A stretch of 64,000 nt of DNA from Parasponia andersonii (GCA_002914805.1 JXTB01000051.1:1338404-1402403); one strand, 5' to 3'. Positions 33,451-46,470 are shown, counted from the first letter of the stretch. Made by a program: numbers and translations. Notes: generated by a model not told the origin, from the sequence alone.

Positions 33451-36400
33451 GCATGATAGGAGCTTAACTGTGAAACTTTTTACTCTATCAATGAAAGATA
33501 TGATATTTATTTATGTCCACGTGTTGCTTATGTGTTATTTTCATTTTTGCTCACGTGTTGCCTATATGTTGCCTCAATGTGCTTGATTTGTGCTTGCTTG
33601 TTATGTTATTGTTTGTAATATCAAGTTTGTTACTTAGCCTAAGATTTTACTATGTTTATTTAAATTATTTAATCACATAAATTAAATAGATATGTACTAA
33701 CGAATTTTGTGGATATGATTGCAGTAGAATATATACATGAAAGCCAAGTTTAATTGCGTGTGCCTAATAAAAAAAAGATATACATTTCCAAATTTATGCA
33801 TATAATTATTGTTTAATGTGTTGAATGTTTGATTAATTTTAATATTAACTTTTTATTATGTTAAATTAATAAGTAATACTGATTTTCTTTTTCAAATATA
33901 TGATAATAGAATAGTTAGTACATATTTATATATATATATATATTTAAGTTTGATTAGATATATAATATGACATATATAACTACTATCATTATTAATATGA
34001 TATGAATTTAATTAATTGTGTTTGCTATTAGGCTCTAAATTTTGCCTAATAGGAGAATCCAAATTGAAGTTGTTAATATAGCCTATTTGTATTTGAACTT
34101 TAAATGTTTTAGCCTAATAATCACTTGATACAAAAAAGCCCAAATTAAAATTTCTAATAATTCTAGCCAAAATTATAGATTATGTATTATATGTATTATA
34201 TATATATATATGACTTAATAAAGTAACTTTAAAAAAAAAAAGAAAAGAAAGGAGAAAAGAAAAGAGGGAAAAAAAAAGAATAAATGACAACTTTTGCTAA
34301 GTTGGCAATAAATTATATTAGGACTATTTTTATCATTTGTATACTATTACTTTATTAATGGTAGAGTTGGCAAAACATATTATAAGTTTATATTCCACTT
34401 GCTATTAAAGCAAAAGAAATTAATTAATAACATTAGAAAACAAAAAAAAATTGAAAAGTGTAAAAATGGTATGATTTAATGCATTAACTATTTGAAAGGT
34501 GCATTCATTATATTAATTAAATGAATACTAAATAAAAAATGATATTGTCTACATATTATGTATCCACGTATTGTTATTAAATATTGTACTACTTTTAAAA
34601 GTGGAAGAACATAGTAAAAATTAATTTATTTCATGATCAAAAGATAATAAATATAAAAAAAAAAGAGAATAAAGTTAAGTAAGTGGTGTAATTATTATTA
34701 ACTTTAAAAATATATATATTTTAAGTATATTTTATGTTCACAATAAGCCTATAAATATGGTAGTATCTTGTAACCACAATCTACTTTCCTCCTATTTTTC
34801 TCTCTATCTCTCTTTTTCTTATAATTGTGGTAGTCTATAAAGATTTCAAGTTCTCTAAAGTTTTTTTCAAGATTCAAGAAAAATGTAATTCTTAGAACTC
34901 TTAGTCTTTCAACATTATTATATTTTACTATACTTAGGTTCAAGTTCAATCTATGATATTTGGAGTTAAAAATTTTGTTAAGGTCTGAAATTTTTATGAG
35001 AAGTCTTTCTATATGTCTATTTAATTTCTGGAAAGTTTTACATTTATATCTTACTTCTATGATTTTATAGACCTATTTTTATACATATTGGTTGTCACTT
35101 AAGAAAAGCTGAAAAATAAATTTTATCGAGTTTGTTCTAGGATTTTAGATGGCAGATGTTTTTAATTTGAGTTGAAAAATTTAAAAACATATTCATATAT
35201 ATGTAACTCATATTCTAGAAAGTTTTGTGATGTCACGATTTTATTTCTAATCATTATTAAATTTTCTTTATATATTGCCTTTGTAACTAGTAAATGTGAC
35301 ATTTTTGTTTATCTAAGATATTATTGTTAAAATCTTACCCTATTGATTTTATTTAGGCTTAAAAATTTTATTAGACACTAATATATATGTCATAAGAGAC
35401 TCAAAATAGTTTTAGAATTTTTAGAAATATTTATAATTAAGTATAATTTTTGAAATAGCATATAGTTCTGTAAGTTAAGTGTTGTCATAAATTTTAAGAT
35501 ATAATTTTAAGAATTATATGTACTATGTAATAGTATAATTTTGAATATCTAATTTTTGTCTATGTGTAAAAATGTGTTAGAAATATTTTCTTAAAATATC
35601 AAGATTTTTGGGTATATAAAAATAATTCTATAAAATTCAAGAATAGTTTAGTACTTTAATAGTTTTTATTAAATTTAAATTTATAGAATAGAAATTAGTA
35701 AAAGCATGCTAAAACTTATTACAAAAATATTTTAAATAATTTTCTATAATTTTTTTTAATGTTATAATATTATTTGTAAAGTTTCAAAATAAATGGAGTT
35801 TTGCACTAGAATCTAAAATACTTTAATTATGCATTACTTGTTGAAATTTTTACAGTTTTTAGTTACATATGTTATGAAACAGGATTTTATAATTGTATGA
35901 TATGAATATTTTGTTAAGACATATAAATATGTTTCTAATAGTATGTATTAATATATATAATGAATATTGTTGCATGAATATTAATAAAAAAGGATAAAAA
36001 GAGGCACGTGGTTACAACAAGGTCGAGTGTGTGGAATTTCACTACAAGCAGAAATAAAATTTTGTAAGGACCTAAGGTGAGTAAATCTCACTCTATGTAT
36101 TTATATGAAAAGTTATGTGCTATTTGTGATATAATTATGATTATACTAATATGTTGTTATATGTTCTGCAATAATAATTGCATTAAGTATGTAAATATAT
36201 CATGAACATATGCATGCATAATTACACAAAAAAATATGATTTCCAATAAAAATTTTTAAAAGTACTATGTATCCAAAACTATGTTTTAAGAAAAACGCTT
36301 TCTTTAAGTCTATGTTAAGTTCTTGAAAGGAGTCTGAACAATTGATTGATTTACCTACAGCCACTATATTAATAATGAAAATTTAAATTACGATGCTAGT

Positions 36401-37531
36401 CATTGTAGTATGATAGTTATATAGGATCCAAATAGTTATAGGGTTACATATGCTTGTCATAAAACTACCTTTATGGTCCATCACTTCTGATAGATTTAGT
36501 CTTACACTATGTTGAGCTCAAATATGAAAAGTTTATGAAATGAAAATATTTATGAACAAGATGTTCCCAAAAAAAAAAGGATACATAGTTATGGTTTCAA
36601 AAGTGTACTATTTATATGACATGACATTCATTACATGAGATTTACTTACTGAGCGCAAGCTCATTTTATTCATTTAAATTTTCCAGATGAGCAATAATTA
36701 CTACTGCAGGTTAGTTGGTGGTGGCAGAATTCCAAATAGCAATAAAATATTTTAAGCAAATTTATGTTCTTACTTTCAAGTACTTAATTATTTGATCAAA
36801 AATGAGTAAGGTTTTATTTTTATGAAGTGTATGAATTTAATTTCTATTTTAAGACTTAATTTCAATTATGAAGTAAAATAAATCTTCATTAAAAAATATT
36901 TCTTTAATTTAATTACAAATAGTAACGTTTAAAAATGAATTTTTTTTAAAAAAATTGACCGATCTTCCGCTTTAACCTTATACGATAAAACTATAAATTG
37001 ATATTTCTATTTAATTTTGATTTATGTAATGTTACATTGTCGCTATCGAATTTATTTACATTGTGCTTGCTCAATGATATGTTATTGCCACTAATAAGGT
37101 GTTGCCTGTGGCATGCCTAACTAATAAGTTTATTTGCATATAGGCTTGAATTTTAAACTAACTTGCTAGCTTCGAGTGATAGCAAGTGTTGTACGTTACG
37201 CCTATTTTGAAGTGTCAAATAAGCGGTCTTTGATAGTGGATTGGTGAATATCCTGAGATCCTCAAATAATATATTTGAGGAGGAGTGCCAAAGAATTTTA
37301 GAGAGAAGAGAGAGCTTCTCCCCTTAATTTTAACCAATTTAATTTCTAGTGTAGTATTTCTTAAGTAGTACCGATATCATGTAGAACATATTAATTCTTA
37401 ATTAGATACACATTTATAGTTTCGGAGAGGTACAGATTAGCCAATCAACATATATAGTCATAGTTCCAGCGATGAGTTAACACTAGTAAGTACTAAGTAG
37501 TAGAAGTGAAAATTCTAGCAACACGAACATG
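33451..37531. other. AT-rich spacer, possibly including a decayed LTR
   Basis: No protein-coding feature can be supported. A TATA-like CCTATAAATATGG at 34748 followed by a CT-rich stretch, and an ACTTACTGAGCGCAAGCTCA segment at about 36645 like one in the Tekay-type LTR (39500), hint at a solo LTR. Boundaries and target duplication could not be found. Confidence 0.3.
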
Positions 37532-37536
37532 TTATT

Positions 37537-37822
37537 TGTTGTACAGTCTAAAATTCATATATTGGTCAATGCCAAAAAGGGAAAGTTAGCAACCGAGTTG
37601 AACACATCAGGATGCATGTGAATTTTTCTGATCGAAGTATGACCTCCTCCGAATGAGTAAAGTACGACCAATATAAAAAGGAAACTAGATCAAGCTTCAT
37701 CAAACGGGTAATTTACAAAGAAAGAGAAACAAATTTCTGAATGGAGATCGACAAATTATTCCATTTAAGGTATTACCCAATTATATTATTACTCGAATTG
37801 TATTTTCTGATTACATACTTAC
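37537..37822 (+). repeat. Partial 5' LTR of the outer Tat element
   Basis: The first 286 bp of the LTR, collinear with 53480-53765 (shared GGTCAATGCCAAAAAGGGAA and GATCAAGCTTCATCAAACGG). It is cut exactly where the nested element begins with TGTAAAAACCC. Confidence 0.9.
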
Positions 37823-39987
37823 TGTAAAAACCCGGATTATGGGAGGGTAATTTAGACATTTTACCAATTTTTCGGATAAAATATTGGAAGGATTAATTTG
37901 CAAAAGTTTTGTGCAGAAGGACTAAATTGCTATTTTTGGGGGATTGATTTGAAAGAGATTTGAAATTTTGGAGACTTATGTATAATTTTTGAAAAATTGC
38001 ACAACCCTATAAGACAGGGCCACGTGCCCTGTCCTTTTTCTTTCTCTCTCTCTCTCTCTCTCTCTCGGATTTCTCTCTCCGCCCGTCGACGTCAGACCGC
38101 CGCAAGAGGCGCTGCCACTGTCGTCTGCCTGCGCAACCGACCAGTGGAGCTTCCACGTACGCCGAAGCTGTGCCATCCATTCCCGGTCGCTACCGTCACC
38201 TGCAACGCCAGAAAAGCACCAAAAGGCCCGAATTAGATTTTTGACTACCGGCGATGATTCTAACCACCATTCGACCTCTAACTGGTCCTGTTAGATTCGT
38301 CTCGTCGTAAGGATAATCAAGGTATATATATCTTAACTCCATTTTACCCGTATTGAAAGTTTCATTTTTGGATATTTTGAGTTTAAGTTTGACTTTTCGA
38401 TCCGGCCATTGGATTGTATTTTTGTTGTCATTTTTGGATTGTACTCGGAAAATAGAGAAGTTTGATGTATTTATTGCCTATGTTTGGTAACTGGCATGGA
38501 AATCGAGATCGGACGGTCGAGATTTATCTCGATTTACGTGCCACTAAGCTAGGTGTGGGCCCAGACTCGAATTGAACAAGTTATATGTTTAACCTAGCTA
38601 TTTTGGGTGCTAGGAATTCAGCGAAGAGGTCCATTTGTGGAATTGAAGCTCTGGTGAGAAGTTGGTTTTTCGCAAGAGGACGATCGAGGGCTTGGAATTG
38701 GTTTTCGACCTTCCGGGCGATCGTCAACGACACCATGAGGATTCAATAGCGTGGTATTATTATTCGAGCGAGGTAGGGATTCAATTACCTCTGTTTTATA
38801 TCCTTTTTGAATAAAACTTATTTTCCGCAACATATGAGAACAAATGTGATTTTTGGTTTTTTTGAACATCTGTGATGGGAATCGATTGTATGATGTATAC
38901 ATATTGTATTGCTCTGAGAATTTTCTGAGTATAGGTTATTTTAGGTATATTAAAAATAGGGCCGTTGTGTGGCCCATTTTTCTATAAAAATCTAGTACGC
39001 TGATTTTACCGAAAAACCAGAGCATCATTATTTTCACACTTAAGTTCTATATTGCACGTGTTATAGGATCATACATGAGTACTGTGTTAGCATCTTGGGT
39101 TTATAGAGTGGCGCTGCGTGCCCCACTGTCAGTATAGAGTCAGTAAACCCGCACGGGGTTTTGTTACTTCTGATTACCTCCCCATTTGGCAAGCGTAGGC
39201 TATTCGGTTACCCCTCCAGGTTTGGTAGGCGACACATGGGTGTCTCCTCTGGGTATAGGCTTAGGTATCAAGCAGGTTGTTAGGCATACTTAGTACCATC
39301 ATCCTGAGTTTCCACAGATGAGAGGATAAAAGCTCATAAGTATGGGTTGATTTGTGTCACGTACATATGGATTGAATGGTTTTGATTACACTGCTTTTCT
39401 ATATATATGGATTTCCGTTTAGGATTATATATATATGTATGTTTTGGACTAAACTAACCATGCAGGAATTCTCCATCACTAAAATGTTTTCGACCAAGTA
39501 ATTGTTTTTCCTACTGGGCATTTAATGCTCGCCCCCTACCTTCTTCCTCAGGTGGTGTCCAGTGCGATCTCAGTGATCAAGAGGAATAAGAGGTCATCTT
39601 GATTGCAGTTCATCTCTTGGTAATGCTAGAAACTTATCGTGTTGGTGTTTGGATTGTTTGGGCTTTGTATTAGCATTGAACCAAGATTTACTACTTTCTA
39701 TTTTTTCTGTGAACCTATGTATGCCATTCTGAGATTTGAGTTTCATTGTGGATGATGATGTTGCTTGAAACTATATTTGATTTCGTGTTTTTAAATAATT
39801 ATTTGATCTATGTTTAATAGTGTATACGAACTATGGGAGTGGTTCACGGGATGAAATTCTAATTATTTTATTTAAATGGACCATTTTATAAAAACTAGAA
39901 CTTTTGACACTTTTCAAATAAATCAAGAAATTTCTCACTTTTGTGAAATTTCTCTTCTGTCACTGGCCCGGGTTTTGGGTCGTGATA
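37823..39987 (+). repeat. 5' LTR of the Tekay-like element
   Basis: 2165 bp from TGTAAAAACCCGG to GGTCGTGATA, just before the PBS. The terminal CA appears mutated to TA. It contains a CT microsatellite at about 38040-38067 and is homologous to the start of the 3' LTR at 44581 and, more distantly, to the minus-strand solo LTR 58506-60874. Confidence 0.87.
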
Positions 39988-39995
39988 GAAATTTT

Positions 39996-40007
39996 TGGTA
40001 TCAGAGC
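39996..40007 (+). other. Primer binding site (perfect iMet tRNA match)
   Basis: TGGTATCAGAGC follows the 5' LTR by eight bases. It is the standard plant Ty3/gypsy primer site. Confidence 0.9.
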
Positions 40008-40061
40008 TTTGAGTTTAACAGCTTAGACATATCACTATTAAACTAGAATGAAGTTGATTTT

Positions 40062-41080
40062 ATGACAAGCATGCATCATTATCTCACTAACAGTTTGGCA
40101 TATTGTTTCAAACTAGTAAGGATGCCTCCTACAAGAGTTCTGAGGCACCCGTTGGGTATCGAATCTCCTTGTTCGGATTTCACTCATCTGATCGAGGCAA
40201 TACAGCAGGCATTTGTCCAGATGATCAATCTAGACTATCAGCCTCCAGCTCCAAGGGAACGACAGTTGGACCAGGCTGATCATCTCCAACAGTTCATGCG
40301 TCTCCAGCCAGGATAGTTTGATGGTAGACTAGAAACTCTCACAGAAATTGCTTGGTTGCTTGAGATAGAGAGGCACTTTCAGGCCCTTGGTACTCTGGTT
40401 GAGTTTTGGGCTGTGTTTACTATTACCCATTTGACGGGGAGTGCCATTCGTTGGTGGGAAACAGTGGAATGGATGCAAGATGTAGTGGGCTTGACTTGGG
40501 AAGACTTTGAACGGATTTTCAAGGCCCAGTATGCCAATGAGGATCAACAAGATGAAGTTGTGAACTAATTTGAGATGTTGATTCATGGTAATAGAATGGT
40601 GAATGAGTACCTGATAGAGTTCACTGAGTTGACAAGTGTTACTCTTGGACCGGGTATGAGTGAGAAGTACCGAGTTGCCAAGTTCAGGAGTCATCTGAAT
40701 CGGAACATTTTCAACAGGACTGGTACTCAGACCTTCCATACTTCTCCTGAGATTACAGTGGCTGCTCAGTGGGAGCTCGAACAGCAGTGGTTCTTCAGGG
40801 GGTAGCAGAGGCAGTCCGTATGGAGGATGTTTTGTTTATAGCCAGTAGGGTCATCGGAAGAAGGAGTGTCCCAACCGTTTGCAAAAATCTCCTCTTTCTC
40901 AGGGAGTACCGCAGAGGAGCCAGTTCAGTTCTGTTTCTTATCAGAACACTCAAGTAAGGCCGCAATAGTCACAGGGTGCTTTGCAGGCTTTTACTTCCCC
41001 TCAGCCTTATCAGCATCAGTACCGCCCTCAGGGGAGAGGCAACAAGGGGAAAGGGAAGGTAACTAGCCAAGCCTATGCTT
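40062..41080 (+). pseudogene. gag of the Tekay-like element
   Basis: Frames 40062-40316, 40356-40568 and 40575-40805 collectively read LQQFMRLQPG, IERHFQALGTLVEFW, GSAIRWWETVEWMQD, TWEDFERIFKAQYANEDQQD, NRMVNEYLIEFTEL and MSEKYRVAKFRSHLNRN, a typical Tekay gag. In-frame stops lie at 40314 and 40566. The zinc-knuckle region around 40830-40880 is frame-disturbed (GHRKKECP-like text). Confidence 0.87.
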
Positions 41081-41142
41081 TTACTGGGGCAGACGACACT
41101 CAGGATCGCATCGATCGAGGTGTTGTTGACGGTATGATCCTT

Positions 41143-42518
41143 CTTTCACACTCTTAGGCACATGTTTTGTTTGATACTGGTACATCCCATTCATTCATAT
41201 CCTTGGTGTTTGCTCAACTGTTGGGGTTGGAATTTTCTGATTTGGATTATATATTGACGTTAGGTATACCTTTGGGAGGAGTAGCCGATGTGTCTAGTGT
41301 GTGTAAGCCTTGTCGGGTTGTGGTTAGTGATAGAAAGCTTCTTGCTGATTTGATTGTGTTTCCGATGGGATAGTATGGCATGATACTCGGTATAGATTTG
41401 TTGTCAAAGTATCGAGCCGTTGTAGACTATCATCAGATGCAGGTGACTCTTTTTCCTGGTGATGGGCAACCTATTGTCTATCAGGCTGGGATAAGTCTGT
41501 TGATGGCTAATCCTGTTCTGAAAGCGTGCATGGGTGGAAGGAAGAACCTCGAGTGTTATGGTAACTTGTTTTCCATGGATGGTGAGGTAAGGACAGACGA
41601 TCAAGACCCATGGATTCCGGTAGTGTGTGAGTATTCGGAGGTGTCTCCTGAAGACTTACCGGGGTTACCACCAGATAGGGAGATTGATTCTGTATTGAAC
41701 TAGTTCCTGGAGCTCAGCCAGTTTCTATTCCAGCCTATCGCATGGGGCTTGCTGAGATGGAAGAATTGAGAGAACAATTGGACGATCTGCTTTCTGAGGG
41801 ATTTATTCACAGTAGCACTTCTCCCTGGGGTGCTTCTATCTTATTTGTGAAGAAAGCTGATGATTCGTTGAGACTTTTTGTGGATTACAAGAAGTTGAAT
41901 CAGTTGACAGTGAAGAACAAGTATCCTTTGCCAAGGATAGATGAGGTATTTGATCAACTTAGTGGTTCAAAGTTTTTCTCCAAGATCGATTTGAGATCCG
42001 GTTATAATCAGTTGAAGATAAGAGAGGATGATATACCTAAGATAGCATTCAGAACTCGATATGGTCACTTTGAGTTTCTGGTGATGCCATTTGGTTTGAC
42101 GAATGCTCCCACAGCATTTATGGATCTCATGAATCAGATTTTCAAGCCCTTTTTGGATTGTTTTGTGGTTGTGTTTATTGATGACATCCTGGTGTATTCC
42201 AAGACTCGAGAAGAGCATGCCGAATATCTGGGGATAGTACTAAAGACCTTGAGAGATCATCAGTTATGTGCCAAAAAATCGAAGTGTAATTTTTGGATGT
42301 CAGAAGTGAAGTTCTTGGACTATGTGATTTCTCACGGAGGTATTTCAGTCGATCCCGCTAACATCGATGCTATCTTGGAGTGGAAAAGACCGAGAAATGT
42401 GATGGAGGTATGTACTTTCCTTAGATTAGCAGGCTACTACCGTCGTTTTATGCAAGATTTCTCAAGAATTGCTATGCCTTTGACGAAGTTGACCAGCAAG
42501 GACGTCAAGTTTGTTTAG
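41143..42518 (+). pseudogene. Protease and reverse transcriptase of the Tekay-like element
   Basis: Frame 41167-41373 has the protease site LFDTGTSHSFISLVFAQLLG with intact D-T-G. Frame 41380-41703 continues MILGIDLLSKYRAVVDY. Frame 41742-42518 (258 codons) holds the [76 protein letters not shown] and [15 protein letters not shown], so the catalytic Asp pair is present. Stops at 41371 and 41701 interrupt the polyprotein. Confidence 0.9.
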
Positions 42519-42975
42519 GATCACGAAAGTGAAGAAGCTTTTGGCAGGTTGAAGCAGAGTTTAACCACCGCACTAGTTCTTACTGTTCTTGACAGTAACG
42601 AGCCTTATATGGTGTATATCGATGCTTCAAAGATGGGTTTGGGATATATCTTGATGCCAAATGATCGAGTTGTGGCTTATACTTCTCGTCAGTTGAAGCC
42701 ATATGAAAGAAACTATCCCACCCATGATCTGGAGCTTGCAGCATGATCTTTGCCTTGAAGATTTGGCAATGTTACTTGTATGGTGTGAAGTTCAACATAT
42801 TCTCCGATCATAAGAGTTTGAAGTATCTCTTTACTCAGAAGGATCTGAACTAGAGACAGCGAAGATGGGTTGAGTATATAGAGGATTGTGACTTCGACCT
42901 ATGGTATCATCCTGCTAAGGCCAATGTTATAGCTGATGCACTGAGTAGGAAGCCTCATGGCGCACTAGCTGCATT
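42519..42975 (+). pseudogene. RNase H of the Tekay-like element
   Basis: Frame 42549-42746 reads [19 protein letters not shown] and [20 protein letters not shown]. After a frame break the text [19 protein letters not shown] and [19 protein letters not shown] is readable (about 42785-42960). A stop lies at 42516 and others in between. Confidence 0.88.
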
Positions 42976-43089
42976 GGTGTTTGAAGATTGGAAGAACTCA
43001 GTTACGATTGGTGACTACAACTTGCAGTACTTCGAGAATGAAGGGGTTACTTGCCTGAGTAACATTGTGATTTCACCATCACTTCTCAA

Positions 43090-44040
43090 GACTATCTAGC
43101 AGAGTTAGTGGCAAGACAGGGGGTTGAGGACAATCTGGAATTGGCTTCAGAATAATGAACAGTTAGATGGTTGGAGCACAAACAGAGAAGGGTTTTTGCT
43201 TTGCAATGGGAAGTTGGCTGTAACTGATGACCCTAATCTTCGAGAAACCATTCTGACTGAGGCTCACAAATCAAGGTTCGCAGTACATCCAGGTAGTACC
43301 AAGATGTACCGAGACTTGAAGCGGCAGTATTGGTGGAAAAGGGATGAAGAAGGAGGTAGCTACCTTTTGTGGCTAAGTGTTTGACTTGTCAGCAAGTTAA
43401 GGCTGAACACCAGAGGCCAGCTGGTTTACTTCAGCCATTGCCAATTCTAGAATGGAAGTATGACAAGATCACGATGGACTTCGTGACCCGTTTGCCAAAG
43501 ACCTTGAGAAAGAATGACGCATTTTGGGTGGTAGTCGATCGGTTGACGAAGAGTGCTCACTTTATACCGATCCGGATGGACTATTCACTTACTAAGCTCA
43601 GTAGACTGTATATGGAGAACATCAGATGCTTGCAAAGCATAGTCTCCGACAGAGATCTAAGGTTCACTTCTAAGTTTTGGAGAGCCCTGTAGAAAGCATT
43701 TGGTACACAGTTGGATATCAATACGGCTCACCATCCTGAGACAGGCGGTCAGTCTGAAAGGACCATTCAGATTCTTGAGGACATGCTACATTATTACATA
43801 CTGTACTTTGGTGGGAATTGGGATGATCATCTTCCTTTTATGGAATTTGCTTACAATAACAGTTGCCAAACTAGTGTGGGTGTGGCTCCATATGAAGTAT
43901 TATATGGGAGGCCGTGTATATCGTCTTTGTGTTGGGCAGAACTCGAAGAGCGTGTTACTCTTGGACCTGAGTTGATTGAAGAGACTATTGAGAAGATCAA
44001 GGGCATCCAAGAGAGACTCAAAGAGATTCAGAGTCGTTAG
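43090..44040 (+). pseudogene. Integrase of the Tekay-like element
   Basis: Frame 43124-43384 gives the zinc-finger half (HPGSTKMYRDLKRQYWWKR). Frame 43369-43692 continues CLTCQQVKAEHQRPAGLLQP and the core (KITMDFVTRLPKTL, SIVSDRDLRFTSKFW). Frame 43711-44040 has HHPETGGQSERTIQILEDML with the catalytic Glu, and LPFMEFAYNNS. A frameshift at about 43370 and a stop at 43690 split the gene. The 43184-43377 part reappears inside the 3' LTR. Confidence 0.9.
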
Positions 44041-44580
44041 AAGAATTATGCTGACCCGAAGAGGCGTGATGTAGAGTTCGATACTGGTGATTTCGTATTC
44101 TTGAAAGTGACTCCAAGGCGAGGTGTGACAAGATTTGGGGTTAAGGGTAAGCTTGCTCCAAGGTATATTGGTCCATTTGAGGTCACTGAGAGAATTGGAC
44201 CAGTGACGTATCGCTTGAACCTGCCTGCACAATTGGGTCACGTGCATAATGTGTTTCACGTGTCGATGTTGAAGAAGTACATGCCGGACCTATCTCATGT
44301 TGTTTAGTACGTGCATGTACCGATTTAAGAAGATGTGTCCTATGAAAAGCAACCTATTCGTTTATTGGTTAGAGAGTTGAAGATACTTCGCAACAGAGAG
44401 ATTCCTCTTGTCAAGGTGCTTTAGGAACATCACAAAAAAGACGAGGCTACTTGGGAACTCGAGACGGAGATGTACGAGAAATACCCTCATTGGTTTGACC
44501 TTAGTCAGAAGTTGTATTGTGATGTAAACCTTGACTTCTACTTTGAATTTCAGGATGAAATTCTTTTAAGGATGGGAGAA
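44041..44580 (+). pseudogene. Integrase C-terminus and chromodomain-like tail, with PPT region
   Basis: Frame 44101-44307 reads [20 protein letters not shown] and [18 protein letters not shown], the GPY/F-type module. Continuing through stops, the text RNREIPLVKVL, EATWELETEMYEKYPHWFDL (about 44390-44505) matches the chromodomain-like tail of Tekay elements. The purine-rich AAGGATGGGAGAA immediately before 44581 serves as a PPT. Confidence 0.82.
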
Positions 44581-45756
44581 TGTAAAAACCCGAATTTTAG
44601 GAGGGTAATTTGGACATTTTATCAATTTTCTGGATAAAATATTGGGAGGATTAATTTGCAAAAGTTTTGTGCAGAAGGACTAAATTGCAATTTTTGAGGG
44701 ACTGATTTAAAAGAGATTTGAAATTTTGGGGACTTATGTGCAATTTTTGAAAAATTTCACAGCCTTATAAGAAAGGGCCACGTGCCTTATTCTTTTTCTT
44801 TCTCTTCCCCCCCGATCTCTCTCTCTCTCTCTCTCAGATCTCTTTCTCCGCCTGTCGACGTCAGATAGCCGCAGGAGGCGCTGCTGCCGTCGTCCGCCCT
44901 CGCAACTGACCGGCATAGCTTCCCCGTGCGATGCCTAAGCTGGGCTGTCTGTCCCCGATCGCCACCGTTGCATGCAATGCCGGCGACGATTCCGGCCACA
45001 TTCGACCTCCAACCGGTCCCGTTGGATTCGTCTCGTCGCAAGGATCATCAAAGCATATATATCTCAACCTGATTTTGCCCGGATTGAAACTTGCCATTTT
45101 TGGATATTTTGAGTTTAAGTTTGAATTTTTGATCCGGCCGTTGGATTGCGTTTTTATTGTCATTTTTGGATTGTACTCGGAAAATGGATTGATATATATA
45201 TATATATATATTACCTATGTTTGGTGACCGGCACAGAAATCGAGATCAGACGGTCGAGATTTGCCTCAATTTGTATACCACCGGCCCGGTGTGGGCCCGG
45301 ATCCAAATTGGACAAGTTATATGTCTAACCTAGCTATTTTGAGTGCTAGGAATTCTACGAAGAGGTCCGTTTGTGAAATTGAAGCACTAATAGAGAAGAG
45401 TTTTTGCTTTTCAGTGGAAAGTTAGCTGTAGCTGATGACCCTAATCTTCGAGAAACCATTCTAACTGAGGCTCACAAATCAAGGTTTGCAATACATCGGG
45501 GTAGTACCAAGATGTACTGAGAGTTGAAGTGGCAGTATTGGTGGAAAAGTATGAGGAAGGAGGTAGCAACCTTTGTGGCTAAGGAATTTTCTAAGTGCAG
45601 GTTATTTTGGGTATATTAAAAATAGGGCCGTTATGCGGCCTGTTTTTCTATAAAATCCTAGTATGCTAATTTTACCGAAAAAACAGAGCATGATTATTTT
45701 CACACTTCAGTTCTGTATTGCACGTGTCATAGGATCATACATGAACACCGTATTAG
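44581..45756 (+). repeat. Rearranged, truncated 3' LTR of the Tekay-like element
   Basis: Collinear with the 5' LTR from TGTAAAAACCCG to about 45391. Then 45392-45583 is homologous to the integrase-coding segment 43184-43377 instead of LTR. LTR homology returns at GGAATTTTCTAAGT (equivalent to 38917) and ends at 45750-45756. About 255 bp of LTR (38660-38916) is thus replaced by about 190 bp of internal sequence. A (TA)n tract lies at 45191-45212. Confidence 0.88.
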
Positions 45757-46470
45757 TCGATAATGGAAGTATCGTCGACATCCTGTACCATGATGCCTTC
45801 AAGAAGATAGGGTTGAGTAAAAGCGACCTAAAGTCCGCTGTCAATCTACTTTACAGATTCACTGGTAAAAGCATAATGCCTAGGGGAATGATTGAGTTAA
45901 ACATTGGAACGTATCCTAGGGTTTCAATGGTAATGACTCAATTCTTGGTTGTAGATTGTCCCTCTACATTCAGTGCTGTACTAAGAAGACCAACACTGAG
46001 GGAACTTCAAGCAGTCATTTCAATTTACCACCTTGCTATGAAGTTCCCGACTCAACATGGAGTAGGCAAAGTGTGAGGCAACCAATATGACGTGTGGACT
46101 TGTTATAATAATTTCTTAAAGCTCGCAGCAAAAGATGTGACACCTTGCACAATTATGGTCCAGCTACAAGGCGAAACATCAAGTGAAGCGTCAATCGAAG
46201 ACCTTGACCCTCGAGAAATTGATGGAGAGGTCAAGACTGGACCTATTGAAGACTTGGAAGATTTTTCGATTGATAGGTCTTCGAAGGTTCTAAAAATCGG
46301 AGCGAAGCTTCAAGAACCCATGCGAGCTTCATTGGTTACTTTTCTGAAATCAAACTTGGATATCTTCACATGGCAACATTCGGACATGGTGGGGATTGAT
46401 CCGAATATCATGTGTCATCGTCTTAACATAGATACAACAAAGAAGCCTGTATGATAGAAAAGAAGAACCA
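45757..46470 (+). pseudogene. Truncated protease and linker of the outer Tat element
   Basis: The + frame reads VDNGSIVDILYHDAFKKIGL, LLYRFTGKSIMPRGMIEL and RRPTLRELQAVISIYHLAM, closely matching the protease of the minus-strand Tat copy (28341-28811). The open frame starting at 45663 is a chimera, because its first codons come from the Tekay-like LTR. Frame 46092-46454 is the linker (DPREIDGEVKTGPIEDLED). Confidence 0.87.

Larger units (their letters stand above)
37823..45756 (+). mobile_element. Tekay-like Ty3/gypsy chromovirus nested in the Tat 5' LTR
   Basis: It starts with a 2.17-kb LTR, then PBS, gag, protease, RT, RNase H, integrase and a chromodomain-like tail, then a 3' LTR starting at 44581. 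Long LTRs, the gag text LQQFMRLQPG and the tail VKVL...ATWELETEMYEKYP match the Tekay (Del) clade. The 3' LTR is rearranged internally and cut at 45750-45756, where sequence passes into the protease of the outer Tat element with a GTATTAG overlap shared by both. No right-hand TSD exists, consistent with a later deletion. Coding frames contain stops and frameshifts. Confidence 0.9.

Noticed and set aside
37976..38236. Arg/Ser-rich frames in the Tekay-like LTR (also 44734-45041)
   Set aside because: They lie in LTR untranslated sequence and arise from CT repeats and less AT-rich DNA.
45663..45756. Start of a novel ORF at 45663
   Set aside because: The first codons are Tekay-like LTR sequence fused by deletion to the Tat protease. 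It is a chimera, not a new gene.
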